From NCBI GenBank assembly GCA_965221555.1, contig OZ244895.1:3790273-3854272 (forward strand): 64,000 bases of DNA, in the 5' to 3' direction. Every line of letters starts with the position of its first letter. Positions within the stretch are counted from its first letter, which is position 1. The position numbers were made by a program, and so were the translations under genes. Below the pieces are notes generated by a model. The model was not told the origin of the DNA, did no database searches, and saw only the letters and a program-made list of their open reading frames with translations. Shown here in pieces: positions 41,114 through 49,953 of this stretch. This DNA is from JAJEAD01 sp965221555 (GTDB lineage Bacteria > Pseudomonadota > Gammaproteobacteria > HK1).

Positions 41114-42174
41114 AGCCCGCGCGGGACCTGCGGCGTACCCTGGCCATCGCCGGAGCCGGGGTGGTGTTCACGCTCGTCGCGCCGACGGTGCTGGAGCTGT
41201 TCACGATCATCAACCTGACCACCGCGATCGCGCTGGGCTTGCTCGCGCTCAGTCTGGCGCTGGTCTGGGGCTACGGCGGGATCCTCTGCTTCGGTCAGAC
41301 CGCGTTCTTCGGCATCGGCGCCTACGCCTACACCATCGCGGCGATCAACTTCGGGGGCGCGACCTGGGCGATCCTGGTCGCGGTGCTCGTCGCGGCCGCT
41401 TTCGCCGTGGCGCTCGGCTACGTCATGTTCTACGGCCGAGTGAGCGACGTGTACCTCGCGGTCATCACCCTGACCGTCTCGCTCATCCTCTACAGCCTCA
41501 TCCGGCGGACCTCGGGTCCTGACTACCGGATCGGCAATTCCCTGCTCGGCGGCTTCAACGGCATTACTTCACCGCCCCTGAACCTCCCGTGGGACGCCTC
41601 GTCCATCCTGCTCCCCCAGCACGTGTTCTACGTCGCGATGTTCACGCTCATCGCCGCCTACGTTCTCACGAGCTGGCTTGTTCACACCCATTTCGGACGG
41701 GTCTGCGTCTCCATCCGGGAGAACGAGCTGCGGGCCGAGCTTCTGGGCTACGACACGCGTCTGTACAAGCTCGGGATCTTCGCGGTGGGCGCGGGGATTG
41801 CGGGGCTCGCCGGCGTACTGTTCTGCAACGGCGTCGGGCGGGTGACGCCGGATGTCTTCAACCTCTACAACGCGGCGCTCACCATCATCTGGGTGATCGT
41901 CGGGGGGCGGGGGACGCTCATCGGCCCCGTCCTCGGCGCGTTCGGGCTCTTCTACCTTACCTCCGCGCTCGGTACGCAGACGACCATCAACAACAACCTC
42001 GTGCTGGGCGTCATCCTCGTGGTGTTCGTGCTCGCGATGCCGAGAGGTATCGTCCCGACCCTCGGCGACTGGTTCGTTGCCCGGCGCAGCCGCCGCTCGC
42101 ACCGGGCCCGGGAGCGGCGGATGCGGGCGCGGCGCGCGCGCGGCGCGGCGGTGGGAGACGGACCGGCGCCATGA
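41110..42174 (+). CDS. Branched-chain/urea-type ABC permease (LivM/UrtC-like)
   Basis: This 354-residue second permease subunit has about ten helices, the GYGGILCFGQTAFFGIGAYAY block and the cytoplasmic EAA-like loop VSIRENELRAELLGYDTRLYKLGIFAVGAGIAGLAG. Its C-terminus is a basic tail of about 30 residues (RRSRRSHRARERR). It starts at GTG 41110 within the previous stop and ends as ATGA with the first ATPase gene, so five transporter genes form one coupled unit. Confidence 0.85.
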   Translation: MKPARDLRRTLAIAGAGVVFTLVAPTVLELFTIINLTTAIALGLLALSLALVWGYGGILCFGQTAFFGIGAYAYTIAAINFGGATWAILVAVLVAAAFAVALGYVMFYGRVSDVYLAVITLTVSLILYSLIRRTSGPDYRIGNSLLGGFNGITSPPLNLPWDASSILLPQHVFYVAMFTLIAAYVLTSWLVHTHFGRVCVSIRENELRAELLGYDTRLYKLGIFAVGAGIAGLAGVLFCNGVGRVTPDVFNLYNAALTIIWVIVGGRGTLIGPVLGAFGLFYLTSALGTQTTINNNLVLGVILVVFVLAMPRGIVPTLGDWFVARRSRRSHRARERRMRARRARGAAVGDGPAP

Positions 42175-42893
42175 GACGGGGAGAAGTGGTCCTCGAGACG
42201 CGCAGCCTCTCGATGTACTTCGGGGGCGTGCGGGCGGTGGACCGGGTGGATTTCGCGTTGCGGGAGAAGGAGCGGCGCTGCCTCATCGGCCCCAACGGCG
42301 CCGGCAAATCGACCTTCTTCAAGTGCCTCACCGGCCAGCTCCGTCCGAGCGCGGGCGAGGTGGTGATCCGGGACACGCCCGTGACGGGCCGGGAACCCCA
42401 CGAGGTCGCGGCTCTCGGCGTCGGTATCAAGACGCAGGTGCCGAGCGTCTTCGACGGGCTCGGCGTCGAGGAGAACATCTGGCTCTCGGCGCGCCGCTGG
42501 CACGGGCCCGCGCACGCGCGGCGTCTGACCGCCGAGACCCTGGAGCGTCTCCAGCTCGGGGAGATCCGAAACCGGATGGTCGGGCGCCTCGCGCACGGGC
42601 AACGCCAGTGGGTGGAGCTCGGGATGGTGGTCGCCGCCGAACCCTGGCTGGTGCTTCTCGACGAACCCGCCGCCGGCATGACCCACGAGGAGACGGTGCG
42701 CACCGCGGAGCTCATCCGGGAGATCAACCGCAGCGCGACCCTGATCGTGGTGGAGCACGACATGCAGTTCATCCGCATGATCTCGGACCTGGTGACCCTG
42801 TTCCACGAAGGGCGGATCCTGATGGAGGACACCATGGAGGCGATCGCCGCCGATCCGAGGGCGCGCGAGGTCTACCTGGGTACCCGGGCGTGA
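42171..42893 (+). CDS. ABC transporter ATP-binding protein (LivG/UrtD-like)
   Basis: This 240-residue ATPase has Walker A GPNGAGKST near 40, a Q-loop around TQVPSVFDGL, the signature LAHGQRQWVELG (the LSHGQ form typical of UrtD rather than LSGGQ), Walker B WLVLLDEPAAGM and the switch His in VVEHDM. The LAHGQ motif supports a urea/amide rather than an amino-acid transporter. It overlaps the LivM-like stop by 4 bp and precedes the ATPase-amidase fusion by 10 bp. Confidence 0.85.
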   Translation: MRRGEVVLETRSLSMYFGGVRAVDRVDFALREKERRCLIGPNGAGKSTFFKCLTGQLRPSAGEVVIRDTPVTGREPHEVAALGVGIKTQVPSVFDGLGVEENIWLSARRWHGPAHARRLTAETLERLQLGEIRNRMVGRLAHGQRQWVELGMVVAAEPWLVLLDEPAAGMTHEETVRTAELIREINRSATLIVVEHDMQFIRMISDLVTLFHEGRILMEDTMEAIAADPRAREVYLGTRA

Positions 42894-42903
42894 GGAGCGG
42901 GCG

Positions 42904-45402
42904 TTGAGCATGCTGCTCTCGGTGAAGGCGCTGCGGGCCGGCTACGGAAGGGTGCCGGTGCTGCACGGGGTGGATTTCGAAGTGGCGGAGGGCGAGATCG
43001 TGGGCGTGCTCGGCCACAACGGCATGGGCAAGACCACGCTGCTGAAAGCGATCATGGGCCTCGTCCCGGCCGCTGCGGGGGTAATCGACTACGCCGGTCT
43101 CGATCTCGCCCGCGAGAAGGCGAGCGCGCGGGCCGCAAACGGCATCGGATACGTGCCGCAAGGGCGGGGCATCTTCCCGAACCTGAGCGTGCGCGACAAC
43201 ATCCGCATGGGGATCGCCGCCCACGACGAGGAGGAGGAGGAGGCGATCCAGCGCGTCCTGTTGGAGCTCCCACGGCTCGAGCCCCTCCTCGACCGCGACG
43301 GCGGCGCCCTGTCCGGCGGCGAGCAGCAGCTTCTCGCCATCGCCCGCTGTCTCGTCTCCGAGCCGGACCTGATTCTTCTCGACGAACCGACGGAGGGGAT
43401 CCAGCCCTCGATCGTCGACCGGATCATCGAGCTGCTGCGCGACCTCAACCGCCGGCGCGGCGTCACCGTGGTGATGGTGGAGCAGAACCTCGACTTCATC
43501 ACCGAGCTGTCGCACCGCGTGCTGCTGCTGCAAAAAGGCGTGATTACCGGTGAGGTGAAAGGCTCCGACGCGGCCGACCCCGTGATGATCGAGGAGTTCA
43601 CCGGCTTCGGCGGGACCGCGGGGACACCCTCCGGGGCCGCCCCTGGGCGCCCCGGGACACGGGTGGCGCAGGCGCAGTCCCCCGTCCCGCATGACGATGC
43701 CGCCCCGGGGACGCCCAATCCGACCGCCGATGATCCAGCGCGCGGGGAACCGCGCGCGGCCACCGCCGCCGCCCGAGCGGCGCCGACCGGGGCCGTCACT
43801 CCCCCACCGGTGATATCAGACGTCCCCGCGAACGCGAACGCGCCCCCACGCCGCCCGGCCACCGCCCTCGACGAGAGGATTGCCCACATGACCGTCCAGC
43901 GACCCACCCACGCCCAGCTCGAGGAGATCGTCACCGAGCTCGGCATGCACATGTCCGATGCGAGGATCCGGGAGTTCCTCGACGTGATGCAGGGAACCCT
44001 GGATGCCTACGATGTCGTCGACGCGTTGCCGGACTACCTGCCGCCGGTGCTCTACCCGCGCACCGCCGGCCAGCGCCCCTCGCCCGAGGAGAACCCGCTC
44101 AACGCGTGGTTCGTGAAGACCGAGGTGCGCGGCGCACCGCGCGGGCCCTTGCACGGGCGCACGGTCGCGCTGAAGGACAACGTGTGTCTTGCCGGGGTGC
44201 CGATGATGAACGGCGCCTCGACGCTTCGGGGCTACACTCCGGACGTGGACGCGACCATCGTCACCCGTCTGCTCGATGCCGGCGCGACCATCGTCGGCAA
44301 GGCCCACTGCGAGTACTTCTGTCTCTCCGGCGGCAGCCACACCAACGCGACGGGGCCGGTGGAGAACCCCCACCGGCGCGGCTACTCGGCGGGCGGATCG
44401 TCGTCGGGCTCGGGCGCCCTCGTCGGCGGCGGCCACGTGGACATGGCCATCGGCGGCGACCAGGGCGGCTCGATCCGGATCCCGGCCTCGTACTGCGGCT
44501 GCTACGGGATGAAGCCCACCCACGGGCTCGTCCCCTACACCGGGGTCATGCCGATCGAGGCCACCATCGACCACACCGGACCGATGACGCAAAACGTGCT
44601 CGACAACGCCGTCATGCTGCAGGCGATCGCGGGAGCGGACGGACTCGACCCGCGCCAGTACCACCCGCGGGTGGACGACTACGCCGCGGCGGCGGGAAGG
44701 GGCGCGGGCGGCCTGCGCATCGCGGTGGTGAAGGAGGGCTTCGCCCACCGCGCATCGGAGCCGGACGTCGACGCCAAGGTCCGGGCCGGGGCGGAGATCT
44801 TCAAGCGACTCGGCGCGACGGTCGACGAGGTCTCGATCCCCGCCCATCTCCGGGGCCCCGCAATCTGGACTCCGATCGCGCTTGAAGGACTGACCAGCCA
44901 GATGATGCACGGCAACGGCATGGGCACCGGCTGGGAGGGCATGTACACCACTTCTCTCCTCGACTTCCACGCCAACTGGCGAAGCCGGGCGGACGAACTC
45001 TCCGACACCCTCAAGATCTCGATGTTCATCGGCCAGTACTACCTCAAGCACCACCGGGGGCACTACTACGCCAAGGCACAGAACCTCGCGCGCCAGCTCC
45101 GGGAGGAATACGATCGGGTGCTCGGCGCCTTCGACCTCCTGCTCATGCCTACTCTGCCGATGAAGGCCACCCCGCTGCCGCCACGCGATGCCCCCCTCGC
45201 CCTGTACTGCCAGCGGGCCTTCGAGATGCTGCCCAATACCTCTCCCTTCGACGTGACCGGCCATCCCGCCATGTCCCTTCCCTGCGGCATGAGCGACGGG
45301 CTTCCGGTCGGGATGATGCTGGTGGGCGGGGCCTGGCGGGAGGCGACCATCTACCGCGCCGCCGCCGCCTTCGAGCAGGCGGGCGACTGGCGCAAGATGT
45401 GA
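42904..45402 (+). CDS. ABC ATPase (LivF/UrtE-like) fused in frame to an amidase
   Basis: This 832-residue protein joins two complete enzymes. Residues 1-240 form an ATPase with Walker A GHNGMGKT at 37-44, LSGGEQQLL signature, LILLDEPTEG and VMVEQN. A Pro/Ala-rich linker spans about 240-328. Residues 329-832 form an amidase-signature hydrolase with Lys424 (VALKDN), the GYSAGGSSSGSG loop (cis-Ser near 500) and the nucleophile Ser523 in GGDQGGSIRIP. An internal ATG at 43888 with AGAGGA upstream would also give a stand-alone amidase of normal length, so both forms may exist. The fusion would place amide hydrolysis at the transporter's cytoplasmic face. Its stop overlaps the ligase gene as TGATG. 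Confidence 0.8.
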   Translation: MSMLLSVKALRAGYGRVPVLHGVDFEVAEGEIVGVLGHNGMGKTTLLKAIMGLVPAAAGVIDYAGLDLAREKASARAANGIGYVPQGRGIFPNLSVRDNIRMGIAAHDEEEEEAIQRVLLELPRLEPLLDRDGGALSGGEQQLLAIARCLVSEPDLILLDEPTEGIQPSIVDRIIELLRDLNRRRGVTVVMVEQNLDFITELSHRVLLLQKGVITGEVKGSDAADPVMIEEFTGFGGTAGTPSGAAPGRPGTRVAQAQSPVPHDDAAPGTPNPTADDPARGEPRAATAAARAAPTGAVTPPPVISDVPANANAPPRRPATALDERIAHMTVQRPTHAQLEEIVTELGMHMSDARIREFLDVMQGTLDAYDVVDALPDYLPPVLYPRTAGQRPSPEENPLNAWFVKTEVRGAPRGPLHGRTVALKDNVCLAGVPMMNGASTLRGYTPDVDATIVTRLLDAGATIVGKAHCEYFCLSGGSHTNATGPVENPHRRGYSAGGSSSGSGALVGGGHVDMAIGGDQGGSIRIPASYCGCYGMKPTHGLVPYTGVMPIEATIDHTGPMTQNVLDNAVMLQAIAGADGLDPRQYHPRVDDYAAAAGRGAGGLRIAVVKEGFAHRASEPDVDAKVRAGAEIFKRLGATVDEVSIPAHLRGPAIWTPIALEGLTSQMMHGNGMGTGWEGMYTTSLLDFHANWRSRADELSDTLKISMFIGQYYLKHHRGHYYAKAQNLARQLREEYDRVLGAFDLLLMPTLPMKATPLPPRDAPLALYCQRAFEMLPNTSPFDVTGHPAMSLPCGMSDGLPVGMMLVGGAWREATIYRAAAAFEQAGDWRKM
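43888..43890 (+). promoter_or_regulatory. Possible internal translation start of the amidase part
   Basis: The ATG opening MTVQRPTHAQL has GAGAGGAT at 43874-43881, about 6-9 bases upstream, and lies exactly where a free-standing amidase of this family would begin. If used, the gene makes both a full fusion and a free amidase. Confidence 0.45.
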
Positions 45403-47132
45403 TGGCGAAGCCGGCATCACGAGGGCGCGGCATCGCCCCGGTCGATGGCCTCTCCCACGTCAAGGGGGCTACCGACCGACCGCTCGTGGACGCGACGCTA
45501 CCCGAGTTCCTCGCGCTGGCCGTGCGCCGTCACGGCCCGCGCACCGCCGCGGTATTTCGGGCCGCCGGCGAGCGCTGGACCTACGAGCAGCTCGCGCGCC
45601 GGGTGGACCGCTTCGCGGCCGGGCTCCTGAGCCTGGGTCTCTACAAGGGAGACCGGATAGGGATCTGGGCGCCGAACCGCCCCGAGTGGCTGATCGCCCA
45701 GTTCGCCACCGCCCGCGTCGGACTGATCCTCGTCAACGTCAATCCCGCCTATCGCAGCGCGGAGCTCGAGTACGCCCTCAACCGGGTCGGCGCGAAGGCG
45801 CTCATTACCGCGCGACAGTTCAAGACCTCGGCCTATGTCGAGATGCTCCGCGAGCTCGCGCCGGAGCTCGATCACTGCCGGCCCGGCCACCTGTGCTCGC
45901 AACGTCTCCCGGCGCTGCGCAGCGTGATCCAGCTCGGCCCCGATCCGGCCCCGGGCTGCTTCAGCTTCGACGAAGTCATGGACCGGGGCGGCGGCGGCCC
46001 GCGCGGGCGCCTCGACGCGGTCTCCGGGGGGCTGAAGCCGGGCGATGCGATCAACATCCAGTTCACCTCCGGCACCACCGGCGCCCCGAAAGGCGCCACC
46101 CTCACCCACCGCAACATCATCAACAACGCGATCGCCTGCGCGCAGGCAATGCGGCTCGAGCCCGGCGAAGCCCTCTGTATCCCGGTGCCGCTCTACCACT
46201 GCTTCGGCATGGTGCTCGGCAACTTGGCGGCGGTCTCCCAGGGCGTTGCCATGGTCTTCCCGGGCGAGGGATTCGACGCGTACGAAACGCTCATCGCGCT
46301 GGAGGCGGAGCGCTGTAACGGGGTGCACGGGGTGCCGACGATGTTCGCGGCGATGCTCGACCACCCGGAGTTCCCGCGCTTCGACGTGTCCGCCATGCGC
46401 ACCGGGATCATGGCCGGCGCGCCCTGTCCGGTGTCTCTGATGCGCCGCGTGGTCGAAGACCTCCACTGCCGTGAGATCACCATCGCCTACGGCATGACCG
46501 AGACGAGCCCGGTCTCCTTCCAGTCGGACGCGAACGACAGCATCGAACGCCGGATCTCCACCGTGGGCCGAATCGTGCCGCACGTCGAGGTGAAGGTCAT
46601 CGACGAGACCGGCGCCACCACCCCGGTCGGGGTCCAGGGCGAGCTGCTGACCCGCGGGTACTCGGTGATGCAAGGCTATTGGGGCGACGACCAGGCGACG
46701 CGCGAGGCGATCGTCGACGGCTGGATGCACACCGGCGACCTCGCGACGATCGACGCGCAGGGGTACTGCCGAATCGTCGGCCGCGTCAAGGACATGCTGA
46801 TCCGGGGCGGCGAGAACGTATACCCGGCGGAGATCGAGGACTTCCTGCTCACCCATCCCGACGTCTCCGCGGTGCAGGTCTTCGGCGTGCCCGACGAGAA
46901 GTACGGCGAGGAGGTCTGCGCCTTTGTGATACCGCGTCCCGGTCACAGCCCGAGCGAAGAAGCGCTGCGCGAGTTCTGTCGCGGGCGCATCGCCCACTAC
47001 AAGGTCCCGCGCCACATCCGCCTCGTCACCGAGATGCCGCTCACCGCGACCGGCAAGGCGCAGAAGTTCAAGATGCGCGAGCGGATGATGGAGGAGCTTG
47101 GGCTCGAGGCGCCGGGGGTGGCGTCCGACTGA
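45402..47132 (+). CDS. Acyl-CoA synthetase (AMP-forming, FadD-like)
   Basis: This 576-residue adenylate-forming ligase activates a carboxylic acid to its CoA thioester with ATP. It shows the P-loop TSGTTGAPKGATLTH near 222, YHCFGMVLGN, YGMTETSPVSF, WMHTGDLATID, GRVKDMLIRGGENVYPAEIE and the C-terminal catalytic Lys in LTATGKAQKFKMRE. The overall pattern fits medium/long-chain or aryl acid ligases. The ATG at 45402 overlaps the amidase stop as TGATG, so acid released by the amidase could be its substrate. A GTG three bases earlier is an alternative start. Confidence 0.85.
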   Translation: MAKPASRGRGIAPVDGLSHVKGATDRPLVDATLPEFLALAVRRHGPRTAAVFRAAGERWTYEQLARRVDRFAAGLLSLGLYKGDRIGIWAPNRPEWLIAQFATARVGLILVNVNPAYRSAELEYALNRVGAKALITARQFKTSAYVEMLRELAPELDHCRPGHLCSQRLPALRSVIQLGPDPAPGCFSFDEVMDRGGGGPRGRLDAVSGGLKPGDAINIQFTSGTTGAPKGATLTHRNIINNAIACAQAMRLEPGEALCIPVPLYHCFGMVLGNLAAVSQGVAMVFPGEGFDAYETLIALEAERCNGVHGVPTMFAAMLDHPEFPRFDVSAMRTGIMAGAPCPVSLMRRVVEDLHCREITIAYGMTETSPVSFQSDANDSIERRISTVGRIVPHVEVKVIDETGATTPVGVQGELLTRGYSVMQGYWGDDQATREAIVDGWMHTGDLATIDAQGYCRIVGRVKDMLIRGGENVYPAEIEDFLLTHPDVSAVQVFGVPDEKYGEEVCAFVIPRPGHSPSEEALREFCRGRIAHYKVPRHIRLVTEMPLTATGKAQKFKMRERMMEELGLEAPGVASD

Positions 47133-47299
47133 CTCGCGCCTCGGTGCGGGACGACGCCAGCGGGGTTCGTGGCGGTGGTCGATGCCGCCGTACATCGCGA
47201 CTGCTCGATTGCCGACGCGAAGACTCCCCGGTCTCTCTTCGGCGCCCGGCTCGGTGCCCCGGCCACCGGCGGCATAGTCTGGATGTGAATGGATGGAAG

Positions 47300-47428
47300 A
47301 ACGGATTTGGTGGAGCTCACCCCAGCGCGAATCGAAATACGGCCAAGGGTCACTTGAGCCGACTCGCCCGGGCCGGTCACATTGCCCGCCACGGCGCGGG
47401 CCGAGGCGCCTGGTATTCGTTTTCCCGA
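47300..47428 (+). pseudogene. Possible winged-helix gene remnant
   Basis: In the 385-bp gap after the ligase gene, one plus-strand frame reads SANRNTAKGHLSRLARAG followed by HIARHGAGRGAWYSF, which looks like the C-terminal winged helix of Fic- or Schlafen-type proteins (usual form NRNTVK.HL..LV..G.I.RHG.GRGTWY). There is no start or further domain. It is either a decayed fragment or chance similarity. The rest of the gap shows nothing else. Confidence 0.35.
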
Positions 47429-47517
47429 TGCGCCGGGTGGCAAGAGGGTGCAATGCGGGCCGTGGGGATCGTAGAGTGAGGGGAAGGATTCCCAACCTGC
47501 CCAGAGGAGACGGCATC

Positions 47518-48573
47518 ATGCTCGCATGTGTGATTGAGAAGTTTCGAAGACTCGCGGCGACCGCGGTCGCGGTGTTACTCGCGTTCGCCGCCGCGACTCC
47601 GGCCGGCGCCCAAGGCCAGCTCAACGTCTACAACTGGGGGGATTACATCAACCCCGAGGTGCTGACCCTCTTTACCGAGGAGACGGGCATCGAGGTCACG
47701 CTCGACACCTACGGCACCAACGAAGAGATGCTCGCCAAGATCCAGGCCGGCGCCACGGGATACGACATCGTCTTCCCGTCGGTGCACATGCGCGACATCA
47801 TGCAGAAGCTCGGCCTGCTCTGGAACGCCCGAGTCAACGAGTTGCCGGGCTTCGAGAACATCGACCCGACATCGAAGAGATCCCTGGTCGACCCCGAGAG
47901 CGAGTATTGCCTGCCCTACGCATGGGGCGCGGTGGGCATCTTCTACAACAAGGAGGAAGCGGGAGAGCTCAAGTCCTGGGCCGACTTCTTCGCCCTGCCG
48001 GACAAGGGCAAGAAGATCATCATGCTGGACGACCTGCGAGAGACCATCGGGGTCGCGCTCATCCTGAACGGCCACTCGGTGAACTCCACCGACAGCGACG
48101 AGCTCAAGCAGGCGGAGGCGCGGCTCCTCGATCTCCGGTCCCGGATCTCGGCCTTCAGCTACGACATCGTCTCGCTGGTGCAAGCGGGCGACGTGGCGGC
48201 GGCGCACTGGTACGTGGGCGCGATGTTCTACGTCCTCGCCGAGCCGGAGAAGGTCGGCTTCGTCATCCCGGAAGAAGGCGCGACCATGTACCAGGAAGAC
48301 ATCTGCGTGCTCGAATCCGCCCCGAACAAGGAGAACGCCAGGCGTTTCCTCGAGTTCTACCTGCGCCCGGAGGTCGCGGCTCTCAACGTGAGCCAGCAGG
48401 TCAACAGTACCGCCAACATGCCAGCGCGCGATCTCCTTCCCGAAGAGCTGAAGACCAACGTCAACATCAACCCGCCTCCGGAGGTGGTGGCCCGGCTCCA
48501 GATCTTCGAGGACCTCGGCGCGGATCTGCGCAAGTACAACCGAATCTGGACCCGGGTGCGCACCGCGCAGTGA
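47518..48573 (+). CDS. potD: Spermidine/putrescine-type ABC substrate-binding protein (PotD-like)
   Basis: This 351-residue periplasmic binding protein has a Sec signal ending ATPAGA, then LNVYNWGDYINPEVLTLFTEETGIEVTLDTYGTNEEMLAKI-type start, the PotD hallmark. YDIVFPSVHMRDIM, YCLPYAWGAVGIFYNK and a C-terminal RRFLEFYLRPEVAA follow. It probably binds a polyamine or a related small amine. AGAGGAGA lies 8 bases before the ATG. The ATPase and permease genes follow, separated by a 184-bp repeat element. Confidence 0.85.
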   Translation: MLACVIEKFRRLAATAVAVLLAFAAATPAGAQGQLNVYNWGDYINPEVLTLFTEETGIEVTLDTYGTNEEMLAKIQAGATGYDIVFPSVHMRDIMQKLGLLWNARVNELPGFENIDPTSKRSLVDPESEYCLPYAWGAVGIFYNKEEAGELKSWADFFALPDKGKKIIMLDDLRETIGVALILNGHSVNSTDSDELKQAEARLLDLRSRISAFSYDIVSLVQAGDVAAAHWYVGAMFYVLAEPEKVGFVIPEEGATMYQEDICVLESAPNKENARRFLEFYLRPEVAALNVSQQVNSTANMPARDLLPEELKTNVNINPPPEVVARLQIFEDLGADLRKYNRIWTRVRTAQ

Positions 48574-48620
48574 GCACCCACGGGCGGCGGGCCTTGAGTG
48601 CACGCCGCCCGTATTCCCTT

Positions 48621-48804
48621 TAGCCCGGATGTTTCACCGATTTTCGTAGCGAGGGCGCCAAGATGCCGTGATAGCAGGAAGCACGGACTGAAAGACGCTG
48701 AAGGCGTAGCCGACACTACGTCAAAGCGGCTTGAGGGAGTACGACCCGCTAGCGCGAGCATATTGGCGTCCGCGAGTTGAGAAATCGGTGAAACATCCGG
48801 GTTA
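48621..48804. repeat. MITE-like dispersed repeat, copy 5 (short class, 184 bp), inside the pot operon
   Basis: The clearest copy: TAGCCCGGATGTTTCACCGA at the left and its mirror at 48782-48804, with TA at both ends. The orientation is opposite to copy 1. It sits between potD and potA and ends 17 bases before the potA ATG, where it may have replaced the original ribosome site. Its paired ends would form a long RNA stem in the operon transcript. Confidence 0.9.
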
Positions 48805-48821
48805 GGTCCGCACAGACGCCG

Positions 48822-49949
48822 ATGCGCGAACGGGGAGGCGACGCCGCGGCCTCGACTCCGGTCGCGGAGATGCGCGGTGCGGTCAAGCGCTTCGCGGCGC
48901 CCGACGGCAGCGCGGTCGCCGCGCTCGACGGCATTTCGCTGGAGGTCGGGGCACGGGAGTTCGTCACGCTGCTGGGGCCCTCCGGGTGCGGCAAAACGAC
49001 GCTCCTGCGCGCGATCAGCGGTTTCGAGGAGCTGGACGAAGGACAGGTGTGGATAGCGGGGCGCCCGATGAGCGGCGTCCCTCCCTATCGGCGCCCGGTC
49101 AACACGGTGTTTCAGAGCTACGCGCTCTTCCCCCATCTGCGGGTGGGCGACAACGTCGGTTACGGGCTGGATGTGGCGCGGGTGGCGCGGCGGGAGCGCA
49201 ACCAGCGGGTGGGCGAGGCGCTCGAGCGCGTGGGCCTCGGCGGCCTCGACCGGCGCCGCCCCCATCAGCTCTCGGGCGGCCAGCGCCAGCGCGTTGCGCT
49301 CGCCCGCGCGATCATCAACCAGCCCAAGCTGCTCCTGCTCGACGAGCCACTCTCGGCCCTGGACCGCAACCTGCGCCAGTCGATGCAGCTCGAGCTCAAG
49401 TCCCTGCAACACGATCTCGGCATCTGCTTCCTCTTCGTCACCCACGACCAGGAAGAAGCCCTCACGATGTCCGACCGGGTCGTGGTGCTGAACCACGGGC
49501 GCATCGAGCAGGCGGGCACTCCCGAGAGTCTGTACCACCACCCCGAAACCCGCTTCGTCGCCGAGTTCATCGGGGACGGCACCCTGTTTCATGGCGAAGT
49601 GACGGGACCGACGAGCGATCCCGTGCTCGTCACCGGCGACGGCATGCGCCTGGCGCTCGCGCCCGGCACGCCCCCCGGGCGAACGGCAACCCTGCTGCTG
49701 CGCCCGGAACAGCTCGAGCTCGCGCCCGACGCGCCCGGACCGGAGTTCGGGGTGATCGAAGCGCGCCTGGAGCAGTCGATCTTTCTCGGCTCGACGCGCC
49801 GCTATGTGTGCCGATGCGCCAATGGCGCGAGCCTCACCGCGGCCCCCGCCGGCGCGGCGGAAGAGACGTCGGCATCCGCGCCGGTCGCTCCGGGCGAGAC
49901 GCTGCGCCTCGCCTGGCGCCGTGACCGTCCCCACCTCATCGCGGATTAG
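48822..49949 (+). CDS. potA: Polyamine-type ABC transporter ATP-binding protein (PotA-like)
   Basis: This 375-residue ATPase has Walker A GPSGCGKT near 50, Q-loop VFQSYALFPHL, LSGGQRQRVALARAI signature, LLLLDEPLSALD and the switch FVTHDQEEAL, then a C-terminal TOBE_2 domain (about 280-375). The start is uncertain: ATG 48822 lies only 17 bases after the repeat element and has no clear ribosome site; a Met 16 codons on (MRGAVKRF) is an alternative. The permease gene follows 4 bases after the stop. Confidence 0.85.
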   Translation: MRERGGDAAASTPVAEMRGAVKRFAAPDGSAVAALDGISLEVGAREFVTLLGPSGCGKTTLLRAISGFEELDEGQVWIAGRPMSGVPPYRRPVNTVFQSYALFPHLRVGDNVGYGLDVARVARRERNQRVGEALERVGLGGLDRRRPHQLSGGQRQRVALARAIINQPKLLLLDEPLSALDRNLRQSMQLELKSLQHDLGICFLFVTHDQEEALTMSDRVVVLNHGRIEQAGTPESLYHHPETRFVAEFIGDGTLFHGEVTGPTSDPVLVTGDGMRLALAPGTPPGRTATLLLRPEQLELAPDAPGPEFGVIEARLEQSIFLGSTRRYVCRCANGASLTAAPAGAAEETSASAPVAPGETLRLAWRRDRPHLIAD

Positions 49950-49953
49950 CGCG

